NCBI RefSeq assembly: GCF_003254665.1
Contig: NZ_QHGY01000003.1
Coordinates: forward strand, 124,286 to 188,285
Direction: 5' to 3'
Length of the DNA: 64,000 nucleotides
Origin: Billgrantia lactosivorans
GTDB lineage: Bacteria; Pseudomonadota; Gammaproteobacteria; Pseudomonadales; Halomonadaceae
A program made the position numbers and the translations under genes. Under the pieces are notes generated by a model. The model saw only the letters and a list, made by a program, of their open reading frames with translations. It was not told the origin of the DNA and ran no database searches. Of the stretch, positions 1 to 9,435 are shown in pieces; position 1 is the stretch's first letter; each line of letters opens with the position of its first letter.

Positions 1-62
1 TGATGCTCGCCTCGAGTTCCCTTTCAAGCGAGTCCGGCATGGCGGGCTTCCTGTGGTGCAGC

Positions 63-85
63 CGGCAGCCAGGGTTTGGCTGCCG
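63..85. repeat. Small inverted repeat (hairpin) in leading intergenic region
   Basis: A 9-bp arm (cggcagcca) at 63-71 is followed by a 5-nt loop and its complement at 77-85. No T-run follows on either strand, so it is not a convincing intrinsic terminator. Positions 1-220 otherwise hold no gene I can support. Confidence 0.35.
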
Positions 86-172
86 CCCCTATCACGTGGC
101 ATGCCGGCCGGGAGGTGGGTACGCCACATGCGGGTCCTGACACGAAAGTAAACCATCGGTTGTGCTGATAGA

Positions 173-192
173 TCAACTGCGGTTCAACTGCG
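173..192. promoter_or_regulatory. Two 9-bp direct repeats one helical turn apart, candidate operator
   Basis: The word tcaactgcg occurs at 173-181 and again at 184-192, an 11-bp period, about 30 bp upstream of the HTH-like gene that starts at 221. Tandem half-sites one turn apart would suit autoregulation. This is inference only; no known motif is matched. Confidence 0.25.
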
Positions 193-220
193 AGTCCGAC
201 GCGCGCGGCACATTCCACTA

Positions 221-655
221 ATGAACGAGAAGATCGCCTTTGCCGAACGGCTGGCCGCCGCCATGCGCGCCGCCGGCTACGAACCGCGCCCCGCTGTGCT
301 CGAGCGGGAATTCAACCTGCGCTATTGGGGCAAGCCCGTCACGCTGCAGGGCGTACGGCGCTGGCTATGCGGGGAAACCCTGCCGCAGCAGGAGAAACTG
401 CAGGTGCTGGCCGAGTGGCTCGGCGTCGAGCCACAGATGCTGCGCTTCGGCGATGGCGGCGGCAACCGGGTCGGCGAGCCGCGCGCTACCTGGGACGCCT
501 CGATCAGCGCCGAGGAGCGGCGCGTGATTCAACGCTATCTGACCCTGCCGGTGGAGCAGCGCAAGGTGGTGGCCCAGGTCATCGAGGCCTTCGTCCGCGC
601 CGAACGAGGCGGCACGGGGGAAGGCCAGGCTGGCGATGGCGGCGTCGAGCCCTAG
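221..655 (+). CDS. Small HTH-like putative transcriptional regulator
   Basis: A 144-residue protein. Residues about 5-75 are helical and look like a divergent lambda/XRE-type helix-turn-helix: a recognition-like segment (VTLQGVRRWLCGETLP) followed by a short helix ending in LGVEPQMLRFG, typical of short phage-like repressors that choose between conditions. The C-terminal half is a second short helical region ending in a low-complexity Gly/Glu tail. No enzyme motif is visible. Its stop shares a CTAG with the convergent TraB-family gene. The target and signal are unknown; the HTH assignment rests on pattern only. Confidence 0.6.
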   Translation: MNEKIAFAERLAAAMRAAGYEPRPAVLEREFNLRYWGKPVTLQGVRRWLCGETLPQQEKLQVLAEWLGVEPQMLRFGDGGGNRVGEPRATWDASISAEERRVIQRYLTLPVEQRKVVAQVIEAFVRAERGGTGEGQAGDGGVEP

Positions 656-1896
656 GCTGCGGTGCCCATCAGCGCCCCGGCGATGCGGAAGCCGGCAATC
701 CAGGTGCCGGCGGCCGAGCCCAGGGTGGCGAACAGGAACACCAGCAGCGTGCGCGACACCCGGTTGCGCCACCAGCCCCTGAGCTCGGTGACGTCATGGC
801 GCAGGGTCGAGAAGTCGCGCACCTTGGGCTTGCGCAGCCACAGCTCGACCCCGGCGGCCACGAAGCCGGCGCCGATGGTGGGGTTGAGCGAGGTGAGCGG
901 GGCGGCGAAGACCGTGGCCACCACCGTGAGCGGGTGGGCCAGGGCGGCCAGCGTGGCGACCCCCGACAGCACGCCGTTGATGAGGAACCACTCGGCGACC
1001 AGTTGCCAGCCGAGCTCGGTGTTGCGCGAGAAGCCGATGACGAAGCCGGTGATCACCAGCGCCGTGATCAGCCACGGCAGGGCGCGCCAGATCTTGGACG
1101 GCGGCGGGGTGGCTTCCAGGGCCTGGCGTTCGACGGCGGGTTCGGCGGGCAGCGGGGCATCGAAGTGCTCGACCATGCCCTTCATGTGGCCGGCACCGAT
1201 CACCACCAGCACGTGGCGGAAGCGCCCCGGGGGGGCCTGTTCCGCCAGCCGCAGCACCATGTAGCGGTCGCGCTCGGAGATCAGCGGGGTATAGAGCGCT
1301 TCCGATTCGGCGGCGAACTCGCTGAAGGTCGACTCCAGCACGTCGCCCTCCTTCAGGCGCTCGATCTCCTCGGGCTTGATCTCCTGGCGCGACATCACGC
1401 TGCCGAGCAGGCCGGTGAACAGCGACATGCGCTGCCACCATGGCACGTTGGCATAGATGCGCTTTAGCGTGATGCCGACGTCGCGATCGATCAGCAGCAG
1501 CGGCAGGTCGTGGCGGCGGGTCTCCTCCAGCGCGGCGCGCATCTCGGCGCCCGGTTCGATGCCGGACTGCTCGGCGACGCGCTGCTGGAAGGCGCCCAGC
1601 GCCAGGTTGGCGGCGACCATGCCGGCCTTGCCCCGGCGGAAGATCTCGAACAGGTCCTGCTGGGCGAGGGCATCCGGATTGCTGAGATTTTGATGGCGCG
1701 CGTCGCACAGCTCGATGGCCACGGCGTCGAAGTCGCCGGAGCGGATCAGCCGGCGCACGTCATCGGCGCTTTCGGCGGAGACATGCGCGGTGCCCAGCAG
1801 GGTGTAGCGGGTGCCGCCCACTTCGACGACGCGATGGGGGCCGCTGAAGGCGCCTTCCTGGCGCGGATCGGTCACGGGGTCCTGGGAGTCGGTCAT
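652..1896 (-). CDS. TraB/PrgY/GumN-family membrane protein
   Basis: A 414-residue protein. The N-terminal half carries TraB-family signatures: GTAHVS near residue 35, an IELC acidic-Cys motif near 62, and GAGHMKG near 230. The C-terminal 150 residues hold about four hydrophobic membrane segments. Families of this type include the enterococcal pheromone-shutdown protein TraB/PrgY and are thought to be metal-dependent peptidase-like proteins; the role in proteobacteria is not established. I chose the ATG at 1896. The open frame extends to a TTG at 1956, but those extra residues have no family character. Confidence 0.8.
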   Translation of the reverse strand: MTDSQDPVTDPRQEGAFSGPHRVVEVGGTRYTLLGTAHVSAESADDVRRLIRSGDFDAVAIELCDARHQNLSNPDALAQQDLFEIFRRGKAGMVAANLALGAFQQRVAEQSGIEPGAEMRAALEETRRHDLPLLLIDRDVGITLKRIYANVPWWQRMSLFTGLLGSVMSRQEIKPEEIERLKEGDVLESTFSEFAAESEALYTPLISERDRYMVLRLAEQAPPGRFRHVLVVIGAGHMKGMVEHFDAPLPAEPAVERQALEATPPPSKIWRALPWLITALVITGFVIGFSRNTELGWQLVAEWFLINGVLSGVATLAALAHPLTVVATVFAAPLTSLNPTIGAGFVAAGVELWLRKPKVRDFSTLRHDVTELRGWWRNRVSRTLLVFLFATLGSAAGTWIAGFRIAGALMGTAA

Positions 1897-1975
1897 GAAC
1901 GCTCGGGAGGCAGGGAGTGAAGAGCCGATTATCCACGAAGCCGGGCGGTGTACCAAACCCGGCGACGGTCTCGGC

Positions 1976-3424
1976 TCATTTTCTCCAGAAGGCGGGCGTG
2001 AACAGCACCAGCACGGTGAAGATCTCCAGGCGGCCGAGCAGCATCGCCACCACCAGGATCCACTTGGCGAGGTGGGGCAGGTCGCCGTAATGCGCCGCCG
2101 CCTCGCCGAGGGCGGGGCCCAGGTTGTTCAGGCAGGAGGCCACCGTCGACCAGGCGGTGACCTGGTCGACGCCGGTGGCCATCACGCCCACCAGCATCAG
2201 GAAGAACAGCATCAGGTAGGCCGAGAAGAAGCCCCACACCGCCTGGGCGATGCCGTCGGGCACGCTCACCTTGCCCACCTTGACCGCAATCACCGCGCTG
2301 GGGTGGATCAGTCGCATCACCTCGCGTATGCCCTGCTTGAGGATCAGGATGATGCGGATCACCTTCATGCCGCCGCCGGTGGAGCCGGAGCAGCCGCCGA
2401 CGAAGGCGGCCATGAACAGCAGGAACGGCAGTGCCCCCGGCCAGGCCGAGAAGTCGTCCACGCCGAAGCCGGCGGTGGTGGCGACGGAGACGGCCTGGAA
2501 CAGCCCATGGCGCAGGCCGAACTCGGTGTCGTAGGTGCCGGTCAGCCATAGCGAGACGATGGCGATGACGCTGAGCCCGGTGAGGAAGATCAGCAGGAAG
2601 CGCGCCTCGGGGTCGTGCAGATAATGGCCCAGCTGCCTGCCGCGCCAGGCCACGAAGTGCAGGCTGAAACTCATCGCCGAGATGACCAGGAAGAACACGC
2701 AGATGAGTTCGATGAGGGCACTGTCGAAGTAACCGATGCTGGCGTCATAGGTGGAGAAGCCGCCGATGGCCACGGTGGAGAAGCTGTGGCCCAGGGCGTC
2801 GAACCAGTTCATGCCGGCGACCCGATAGGCCAGGAAGCAGGTCAGCGTCAGCGCGGCGTAGATGTACCACAGCGCCTTGGCCGTCTCGGTGATGCGTGGG
2901 GTGAGCTTGGAGTCCTTCAGCGGGCCGGGGATCTCGGTGCGGTAGAGCGCCATGCCGCCGACGCCCAGCGTCGGCAGGATCGCCACCGCCAGCACCACGA
3001 TCCCCATGCCGCCGAGCCACTGCAGCTGCTGCCGGTAGTAGAGCACCGATTCGGGCAGGAACTCGATGCCGGTGATCACGGTGGCGCCGGTGGTGGTCAG
3101 CCCCGAGAACGATTCGAACACCGCATCGGTGGGCGCCAGGGCGGCGTCCCCGGTCAGCATCAGCGGCAGCGAACCGAACAGGCCGAGCACGCTCCAGAAC
3201 AGCGCGGCGATCAGGAAGCCGTCGCGCACGCGCAGCTCCTTGCGGGCACGGCGGTTGGGCAGGTACATCACCAGGCCGGTCATCACGGTGATCAGGATGG
3301 CGATGACGAACGCTTGCCACTGGCCGTCGCCGAACAGCAGCGAGACCAGGATCGGGGGCACCATGGTCAGGCTGAACATCATCAGCAGCAGGCCGAGGAT
3401 GCGCAGGATGACTCGCAGACTCAT
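1976..3424 (-). CDS. trkH: Trk potassium uptake channel subunit TrkH
   Basis: A 482-residue polytopic membrane protein with about ten transmembrane segments and the four pore-loop filter repeats of the TrkH/KtrB superfamily: TTGATV (111-116), AIGGFS (219-224), TTAGFG (316-321) and GSTGGG (347-352). It forms the K+ translocating channel and is gated by the cytoplasmic TrkA ring. It lies 43 bp downstream of trkA on the same strand, so the two are probably co-transcribed. K+ uptake is central to osmoadaptation in halophiles, which fits a Halomonas-like host. Confidence 0.95.
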   Translation of the reverse strand: MSLRVILRILGLLLMMFSLTMVPPILVSLLFGDGQWQAFVIAILITVMTGLVMYLPNRRARKELRVRDGFLIAALFWSVLGLFGSLPLMLTGDAALAPTDAVFESFSGLTTTGATVITGIEFLPESVLYYRQQLQWLGGMGIVVLAVAILPTLGVGGMALYRTEIPGPLKDSKLTPRITETAKALWYIYAALTLTCFLAYRVAGMNWFDALGHSFSTVAIGGFSTYDASIGYFDSALIELICVFFLVISAMSFSLHFVAWRGRQLGHYLHDPEARFLLIFLTGLSVIAIVSLWLTGTYDTEFGLRHGLFQAVSVATTAGFGVDDFSAWPGALPFLLFMAAFVGGCSGSTGGGMKVIRIILILKQGIREVMRLIHPSAVIAVKVGKVSVPDGIAQAVWGFFSAYLMLFFLMLVGVMATGVDQVTAWSTVASCLNNLGPALGEAAAHYGDLPHLAKWILVVAMLLGRLEIFTVLVLFTPAFWRK

Positions 3425-3467
3425 CGGGCGGCTTGCCCTGCGTCGCGGCGTGTGAGCGGAGTCGCCA

Positions 3468-4841
3468 TCAGAAGAACGTCAGCCCGACCTGGAACAGGCG
3501 CTCGACGTCGCGGATGCGGCGCTTGTCGATCACGAACAGGATCAGGTGATCGCCCGACTCCACCACCACGTCGTCATGGGCGATCAGCACCTCCTTGCCA
3601 CGCACGATGGCGCCGATGGTGGTGCCGCGGGGCAGGTCGATCTCGCCGATGGCGCGCCCCACCACCTTGGACGACTGGGTGTCGCCGTGGGCGATGGCCT
3701 CGATCGCCTCCGCCGCGCCGCGCCGCAGCGAGTGCACGTTGACGATGTCGCCGCGGCGCACGTGGGTCAGCAGGCTGCCGATGGTGGCCTGCTGGGGCGA
3801 GATGGCGATGTCGATCTCGCCACCCTGCACCAGGTCGACGTAGGCGGCGTTGTTGATCAGGGTCAGCACCTTCTTGGCGCCCATGCGCTTGGCCAGCATC
3901 GACGACATGATGTTGACCTCGTCGTCGTTGGTCAGGGCGCAGAAGATGTCGCACTCCTCGATGTTCTCCTCTTCCAGCAGGCGCTTGTTGGTGGCGCTGC
4001 CATGCAGCACCACGGTGCGGTTGAGGCGCTCGGAGAGGACGGTGCAGCGCTCCAGGCCGTGCTCGATGATCTTGACCTGGTGGCTGTGCTCGAGATGCTC
4101 GGCGAGGCGCTCGCCGATGTTGCCGCCACCGGCGATCACCACTCGGCGGAAGTCGCGGTCGACCCGGCGCAGCTCGCTCATCACCGCGCGGATGTCGCGC
4201 CGGGCGGCGATGAAGAACACCTCGTCGTCGGCCTCGATCACGGTGTCGCCGCGCGGGATGATCGGGCGGTTGCGACGGTAGATGGCCGCCACCCGGGTAT
4301 CGACGCTGGGCATGTGGCGACGCAGGAAGCCGAGGTCCTGGCCGACCAGCGGGCCGCCGTAGTAGGCCTTGACCGCCACCAGCTGCACCAGACCGCCGGC
4401 GAACTCCAGCACCTGCAGCGCGCCGGGATGCTCGATCAGGCGGCGGATGTGGTCGGTGACCACCTGTTCGGGGCTGATCAGCACGTCGATGGGGACCGCC
4501 TCGTGTGCGAACAGCCCCTTGCGGGTGAGGTAGGCGGTGGCGCGCACCCGGGCGATCTTGGTCGGCGTGCGGAACAGCGTGTGGGCGACCTGGCAGGCGA
4601 TCATGTTGACCTCGTCCTGGCTGGTCACCGCGATCAGCATGTCGGCGTCTTCGCAGCCGGCCTGGCGCAGCACCACGGGATAGGAGCCGTGTCCCACCAC
4701 GGTGCGAATGTCGAGCCGGGTGTGCAGCTCGCGCAGGCGTTCGCCGTCGGTATCCACTACCGTGATGTCATTTTCCTCGCGGGCCAGGTGCTCGGCCAGC
4801 GTTCCGCCGACCTGCCCGGCGCCCAGGATGATGATCTTCAT
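3468..4841 (-). CDS. trkA: Trk system NAD-binding regulatory subunit TrkA
   Basis: A 457-residue cytoplasmic protein with two RCK units. Each has a Rossmann nucleotide-binding half (GAGQVG at 7-12; AGGGNIG near 235) followed by a TrkA_C domain. It binds NAD(H)/ATP and gates TrkH. Length and architecture match gammaproteobacterial TrkA. It lies immediately upstream of trkH and downstream of dodecin, rsmB and fmt, the usual def-fmt-rsmB-trkA order. Confidence 0.96.
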   Translation of the reverse strand: MKIIILGAGQVGGTLAEHLAREENDITVVDTDGERLRELHTRLDIRTVVGHGSYPVVLRQAGCEDADMLIAVTSQDEVNMIACQVAHTLFRTPTKIARVRATAYLTRKGLFAHEAVPIDVLISPEQVVTDHIRRLIEHPGALQVLEFAGGLVQLVAVKAYYGGPLVGQDLGFLRRHMPSVDTRVAAIYRRNRPIIPRGDTVIEADDEVFFIAARRDIRAVMSELRRVDRDFRRVVIAGGGNIGERLAEHLEHSHQVKIIEHGLERCTVLSERLNRTVVLHGSATNKRLLEEENIEECDIFCALTNDDEVNIMSSMLAKRMGAKKVLTLINNAAYVDLVQGGEIDIAISPQQATIGSLLTHVRRGDIVNVHSLRRGAAEAIEAIAHGDTQSSKVVGRAIGEIDLPRGTTIGAIVRGKEVLIAHDDVVVESGDHLILFVIDKRRIRDVERLFQVGLTFF

Positions 4842-4954
4842 AAGCGGTCAGACCCGTCAAACGACTCTGCGACGCCGTATGGCGCCGCAGCATTCGTGGC
4901 TAGCATAAACCAGCCGAAGGGGATGTAACAGGTGCGTGTGGGGCGAGGTCACCG

Positions 4955-5161
4955 TCAGTCCAGGGTGAAGCCCACCTTGAGCGTGACCTGCCAGTGGCCG
5001 ACGCGGCCGTTCTCGATGTGGCCGCGGGTATCCACGACCTCGAACCAGCGCATGCCGTGAAGGGACTGCGAGGCCTTCTCGAGGGCCCGCTGGACGGCGT
5101 CCTCGATGCCCTTCTCGGAGGAACCGGTCAGTTCGATATGCTTGTAGACATGGTCGCTCAT
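4955..5161 (-). CDS. Dodecin-family flavin-binding protein
   Basis: A 68-residue protein starting at 5161, chosen because AAGGAG lies 5-10 bases upstream; the longer frame to 5200 lacks such a site. The sequence has the dodecin pattern: an N-terminal beta strand ([10 protein letters not shown]), a helix with [11 protein letters not shown], a strand with [14 protein letters not shown], and a final strand [11 protein letters not shown]. Dodecins form hollow dodecamers that bind and store flavins (FMN, FAD, riboflavin) in the cytosol. It sits between rsmB and trkA on the same strand. Confidence 0.9.
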   Translation of the reverse strand: MSDHVYKHIELTGSSEKGIEDAVQRALEKASQSLHGMRWFEVVDTRGHIENGRVGHWQVTLKVGFTLD

Positions 5162-5196
5162 GGGTGCTCCTTGCTCATGTGAACGATGGGGCGGGT

Positions 5197-6546
5197 TCAA
5201 CCCCGCTTCCTCAGTCTGGCATAAAAGAAGCCATCATGACTCTCGGGCTGCGGCAGCAACTGGCGACCGGGGCCGACCACCCGGCCCCAGCCCACCCCCT
5301 CCGGCGTGGTGACGCTGGCATCGGGGGTGCGCTCGAGGAAGGCGCCGACCTGCTCGTCGTTCTCCTCGCGCAGCACCGAGCAGGTGGCGTAGAGCAGCGT
5401 GCCGCCCGGCCGCAGCAGCGGCCAAAGATTGTCGAGCAGGCGCGCCTGCAGCGCGGCCAGCCTGGCGATGTCCGAAGGGCGCCGCAGGCGCTTGATGTCG
5501 GGGTGACGGCGGATCACGCCGGTGCCCGAGCAGGGGGCGTCGAGCAGGATGGCATCGAAGAGCGAGCCGTCCCACCAGTCGCGAACGGTGGCGTCGGCAT
5601 GCACCAGCGTGGCCGAGAGGCCGAGTCGCTCCAGCGTCTCCTCGACCCGGGCCAGGCGCACGGCATCGCTGTCCAGCGCCAGCAGCTCGATGTCGAACAG
5701 CTCGAGCAGGTGCGCCGTCTTGCCCCCCGGGGCACAGCAGGCGTCCAGCACGCGTCCGCCGGGGCGTGGTGCCAGTGCCGGACCGAGCAGCTCGGCGGCG
5801 AGCTGGGCGGCCTCGTCCTGCACGCTGACGTCGCCCTCGGCGAAACCGGGCAGCGCCTGCACGTCGCAGGGCTTTTCCAGCGTCAGGCCGTCGGGCGAGT
5901 GGGCGCACAGGCGCGCCTCGATGCCGCTCTCCAGCAGCTTCGCCAGGTACGCCTCGCGGTCGCCGCGGCGGCGATTGATGCGCAGGGTCATGGGGCCCGG
6001 CTGGTTGTTGGCCTCGGCGATGGCGCGCCAGTCGTCGGGCCAGGCCTGGCGCAGCGCCTTGAGCAACCAGCGGGGGTGCAGCAGCGCCACCGCCGGGTCC
6101 TGGTCGACCTCGGCCTGCAGCGCCGCGGACTCCCGGGTCAGCCGCCTCAGGCAGCCGTTGAGCACGTGGGTCGCCCACTCCTTGCCCAGCTGGCGCGCCG
6201 CTCCGGCGGTCTCGCCCACCGCCGCGTGGGCCGGGATGCGCAGGTAGAGCAGCTGGTAGATGCCCAGCAACAGCAGCGCCTGGACGTCGGCGTCGCGCGC
6301 CTTGAAGGGGCTCTTCAGCAGGCGCTCGGCGAGCGCCTCCAGGCGCGGCAGGGTGCGGCACACGCCGTAGCACATCGCCTTGAACAGCGCGCGGTCGCGG
6401 ATCACCACCTGGTGGTCGTCCAGGTCGTTGAGCGACCCCTTGCCGGTGATCACGGGAACCAGGGCGCGAGCAGCGGTGGCACGCACCGCCTGGCCACCGT
6501 CCTGGACGTTCTTGCCGGCGCGGGAGGAGGGAGTGGAGCGGTGCAT
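5197..6546 (-). CDS. rsmB: 16S rRNA (cytosine-967-C5)-methyltransferase RsmB
   Basis: A 449-residue protein with an N-terminal NusB-like RNA-binding domain (about 1-150) and a C-terminal Rossmann SAM methyltransferase. Motifs seen: [10 protein letters not shown] (SAM binding), [15 protein letters not shown] (motif IV with Cys) and [11 protein letters not shown] (motif VI with the catalytic Cys). It methylates C967 of 16S rRNA. Its ATG overlaps the fmt stop codon region, indicating translational coupling in the def-fmt-rsmB cluster. Confidence 0.95.
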   Translation of the reverse strand: MHRSTPSSRAGKNVQDGGQAVRATAARALVPVITGKGSLNDLDDHQVVIRDRALFKAMCYGVCRTLPRLEALAERLLKSPFKARDADVQALLLLGIYQLLYLRIPAHAAVGETAGAARQLGKEWATHVLNGCLRRLTRESAALQAEVDQDPAVALLHPRWLLKALRQAWPDDWRAIAEANNQPGPMTLRINRRRGDREAYLAKLLESGIEARLCAHSPDGLTLEKPCDVQALPGFAEGDVSVQDEAAQLAAELLGPALAPRPGGRVLDACCAPGGKTAHLLELFDIELLALDSDAVRLARVEETLERLGLSATLVHADATVRDWWDGSLFDAILLDAPCSGTGVIRRHPDIKRLRRPSDIARLAALQARLLDNLWPLLRPGGTLLYATCSVLREENDEQVGAFLERTPDASVTTPEGVGWGRVVGPGRQLLPQPESHDGFFYARLRKRG

Positions 6547-7532
6547 CAGACGCTCTCCTCGGTGGCATTGCCCAGGCGGCGCCCGGCAAGCAGGCGTTCG
6601 TCACGCGCATTGAGCAGGTCGCGGGCCGCCAGCGGCCTGCCGCCGGGAAGCTGCGCCCGGATGACCCGCAGCACCTCGTCGCCCTGCGGGCCGCAGGCGA
6701 TGCGCAGGGCGTCGGCCTCGGGGGGCAGCAGGGTGCCCGGCGGCGCGGCAGGCTCGTCGTCGTGGCGGCCGGCGGCTTCTGCCATCAGCAGCCGCAGCCG
6801 CGCGGCGCCGCAGGTACACCAGGCCACCGGCCAGGGGTTGAAGGCGCGCACCCTGGCGGCAAGCTCGCTGGCGGGTCGGAAGAAATCGAGTTCGGCCTCG
6901 GCCTTGGTCAGCTTGGCGGCGTAGGTCACGCCCTCCTGCGGCTGAGGTATGGCGGTAAGGCCTTCGCCAGCCAGCGCGTCGAGTACCTCGACCAGCGCCT
7001 CGCCGCCGAGCGTGGCCAGGGTGTCGTGCAGTTCGCCGCCGGTCGTCGTCGCGGTGATCGGTGTGCGCCGCGTGAGCAACATGGCGCCGGTATCGAGCCC
7101 GGCGTCCATCTGCATGATGGTGACGCCACTCTCGTCGTCGCCGGCCTCGATGGCGCGCTGGATCGGTGCCGCGCCACGCCAGCGCGGCAGCAGCGAGGCG
7201 TGGACGTTGAGGCAGCCGAGCCGGGGAATGTCGAGTACCGCCTGGGGCAGGATCAGGCCATAGGCCACCACCACCATGATGTCCGCCTCGAAGGCGGCGA
7301 GCTCGGCCTGGACCGCGGCGGACCTGAGGGACTCGGGTTGGCGGACGGGCAGGTCATGCGCAAGGGCCAGCGACTTGACCGGGCTGGCGGTCAGCTTGCG
7401 GCCTCTTCCCGCCGGCCGGTCGGGCTGGGTGTAGACGGCCACCACCCGGTGGCGGCTCTGCAGCACGGCGGTCAGGCTGGCGGCGGCGAAGTCGGGGGTG
7501 CCGGCGAAGATGACGCGCAGGGAACGGGACAT
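6546..7532 (-). CDS. fmt: Methionyl-tRNA formyltransferase
   Basis: A 328-residue enzyme that transfers a formyl group from 10-formyl-THF to initiator Met-tRNA. The N-terminal catalytic domain shows [10 protein letters not shown] near residue 10 and the signature [18 protein letters not shown] near 110-127; a C-terminal OB-like tRNA-binding domain follows. I chose the ATG at 7532 ([11 protein letters not shown]), eleven codons inside the longest frame, because it matches the family N-terminus and has AAGG upstream. It lies downstream of def, with a strong hairpin between the two. Confidence 0.95.
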   Translation of the reverse strand: MSRSLRVIFAGTPDFAAASLTAVLQSRHRVVAVYTQPDRPAGRGRKLTASPVKSLALAHDLPVRQPESLRSAAVQAELAAFEADIMVVVAYGLILPQAVLDIPRLGCLNVHASLLPRWRGAAPIQRAIEAGDDESGVTIMQMDAGLDTGAMLLTRRTPITATTTGGELHDTLATLGGEALVEVLDALAGEGLTAIPQPQEGVTYAAKLTKAEAELDFFRPASELAARVRAFNPWPVAWCTCGAARLRLLMAEAAGRHDDEPAAPPGTLLPPEADALRIACGPQGDEVLRVIRAQLPGGRPLAARDLLNARDERLLAGRRLGNATEESV

Positions 7533-7589
7533 GAGTCGAGCCTTGCCAGTGAACGGTTGCCTCATCTTAACGGAGGCAGGCCCAAACGA

Positions 7590-7620
7590 CGAAGGCCGAC
7601 GTGGAATGCGTCGGCCTTCG
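7590..7620 (-). terminator. 12-bp stem hairpin between def and fmt (attenuator/terminator)
   Basis: The arms cgaaggccgacg (7590-7601) and cgtcggccttcg (7609-7620) are perfectly complementary around a 7-nt loop. On the minus strand the stem is followed only by the weak T-rich stretch TCGTTTG. It would reduce read-through from def into fmt rather than block it fully. It lies 18 bp past the def stop. Confidence 0.6.
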
Positions 7621-7637
7621 CTGCATGCGGCGAGAAA

Positions 7638-8150
7638 TCAGGCGGTCTGCATCAGCTTGTGGCGCTTCTGCATCTTCTTGAGCACACGGTCGCGCTTGAG
7701 CGGCGAGAGGTAGTCGACGAACAACACGCCCTCGAGGTGGTCGCACTCGTGCTGGATGCAGTGTGCCAGCAGGCCGTCGGCCTCGAGTTCGTAGGGCCTG
7801 CCGTCGCGGTCCAGCGCCTTGAGCTGTACCTTGAGTGCCCGCGGCACCTCGGCATAGTACTCGGGAATCGACAGGCAGCCCTCGGACATCAGCTCGCGCT
7901 CTTCGCCGATCGGGGTGTACTCGGGGTTGATCAGCACCAGCGGGTGGGCGCGGTCGTCGCTGACGTCCATCACGATCACGCGACGGTGCACGTCGACCTG
8001 GGTGGCGGCAAGGCCGATGCCGGAAGCGTCGTACATGGTCTCGAGCATGTCGTCGACCAGCCGGCGCACCTCGTCGTCAACCGCTTCGACCGGCGCTGCC
8101 TTGGTGCGCAGCCGCTCGTCGGGAAATTCGAGGATCGTCAATTTGGCCAT
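7638..8150 (-). CDS. def: Peptide deformylase
   Basis: A 170-residue metallohydrolase that removes the N-formyl group from nascent proteins. All three family motifs are present: [15 protein letters not shown] with its metal-ligand Cys, and HECDHLEG with the two His ligands and catalytic Glu. Length is typical. It is the first gene of the minus-strand def-fmt-rsmB-trkA-trkH series and is divergent from the LysM gene. Confidence 0.97.
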   Translation of the reverse strand: MAKLTILEFPDERLRTKAAPVEAVDDEVRRLVDDMLETMYDASGIGLAATQVDVHRRVIVMDVSDDRAHPLVLINPEYTPIGEERELMSEGCLSIPEYYAEVPRALKVQLKALDRDGRPYELEADGLLAHCIQHECDHLEGVLFVDYLSPLKRDRVLKKMQKRHKLMQTA

Positions 8151-8331
8151 GGCGTTGGAACCACCGTTATGCTGTCATTCGGGAATTGCCCCTATTCTAG
8201 GGGGCGGCGGGCCACGGGGAAACCGCCGGCACGCATATCAATTCAATAGCATTGGACTATAGCATGGCACGCCGGTTCCCGGCGTGGGTGGCCGCGAGTC
8301 GGGCCGGCAGCGTCGAGGGCAGGGGGAAGGG

Positions 8332-9435
8332 ATGGACGAGATTGCGAAGCGGCGGCAGGGCGGCTCGCCGAGGCGGGCGCGGAGGTGGGGAGGCGCTCTG
8401 GCGCTGCTGCTGGCGGCGACGCTGGCCCACGCCCAGGGGCCGAGCTGGGAGCAGGGTCTGCGCAGCGACGCCCCGGAGCGCTACACGGTGGTGCGCGGCG
8501 ACACCCTGTGGGACATCTCGGGTCGCTTCCTGCGCCACCCCTGGCAGTGGCCGGAGGTGTGGCAGGTCAATCCGCAGATTCGCAATCCGCACCTGATCTA
8601 TCCCGGCGACGTGATCACCCTCCACGACTGCGATGGCCGCCCGTGCCTGGGGCTCGAGCGCGGCCAGGGCGAGGTGCGGCTCTCGCCCGAGGTGCGCCGG
8701 ATCCCGCCGCGCGAGGCGATCGAGCCGATCCCGCTGGAGCGGGTACGGCACTTCCTGCGCGACCACCGCGTGGTCGACGACCCCGAGGCGCTGGAGGAGC
8801 TGGCCTACGTGGTGGCCGGCAACGACCGGCGCATCATCAGCGGCGCCGGCGATCGCATCTACGCCCGCGGGGAGCTGCCGAGCGGCCAACGCTTCGGCAT
8901 CTATCGCGTCGGCGATCGCTACCGCGACGCCGCGACCGGCGAGACGCTGGGCCTGGAGCTGATCGGCATCGGCCGTGCCCGGGCCGAACGCAGCGAGGAC
9001 GGCATCGCCCTCATGGAGATCCTCTCCGCCAGCCAGGAGGTGCGCAACGACGACATCGTGCTGCCGCTGGAAGAGCGCGAGCTGACCCGCGAATTCATGC
9101 CCCGTGCGCCGGAGCACGACGTCGACGGCAGCATCCTTGCCGTGCCGGGCGGCGTGCGCTTCATCGGCCGGCTGCAGGTGGTCGCGCTGGACCGCGGGCG
9201 TCGCGATGGGCTCGAGACGGGCCATGTCCTCCAGGTCGAGCAGCAGGGCGAGCGCGTGGTCGACCCGCGCACCGGCGAATCGCTGCGCCTGCCCGGCACC
9301 GACGCCGGACTGGTGATGGTCTTCCGGCCCTACGAGAAGATGAGCTTCGGCCTGGTGATGCAGGCCAGCCGCTCGCTGGAGGTCGGCGATCGACTGCACA
9401 ACCCCCGTCGCGGGGTGGGGGTGGCGCAGCGGTGA
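8332..9435 (+). CDS. LysM-domain cell-envelope protein
   Basis: A 367-residue protein starting at the ATG at 8332, which is preceded by a purine-rich AAGGG; an upstream GTG at 8284 is less likely. A basic N-terminus and hydrophobic segment (residues about 18-36, ending AHAQ) look like a signal peptide. One LysM peptidoglycan-binding domain follows (YTVVRGDTLWDISGRF to YPGDVITL). The remaining about 270 residues are a beta-rich region of unknown function. Proteins of this layout are commonly encoded just upstream of dprA near def/fmt. Its stop overlaps the dprA GTG start. Confidence 0.85.
   Translation: MDEIAKRRQGGSPRRARRWGGALALLLAATLAHAQGPSWEQGLRSDAPERYTVVRGDTLWDISGRFLRHPWQWPEVWQVNPQIRNPHLIYPGDVITLHDCDGRPCLGLERGQGEVRLSPEVRRIPPREAIEPIPLERVRHFLRDHRVVDDPEALEELAYVVAGNDRRIISGAGDRIYARGELPSGQRFGIYRVGDRYRDAATGETLGLELIGIGRARAERSEDGIALMEILSASQEVRNDDIVLPLEERELTREFMPRAPEHDVDGSILAVPGGVRFIGRLQVVALDRGRRDGLETGHVLQVEQQGERVVDPRTGESLRLPGTDAGLVMVFRPYEKMSFGLVMQASRSLEVGDRLHNPRRGVGVAQR

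Noticed and set aside
24-218. 64-codon minus-strand frame at the window start
   Set aside because: No recognisable family and no clear ribosome site; judged random.
325-1467. Long plus-strand frame over the TraB-family gene
   Set aside because: Arg/Gly/His-rich shadow of the GC-rich minus-strand gene; no family character.
5164-6924. 586-codon plus-strand frame across rsmB/fmt
   Set aside because: Antisense shadow; composition dominated by Gln/Arg/Ala, real genes on the other strand have all motifs.
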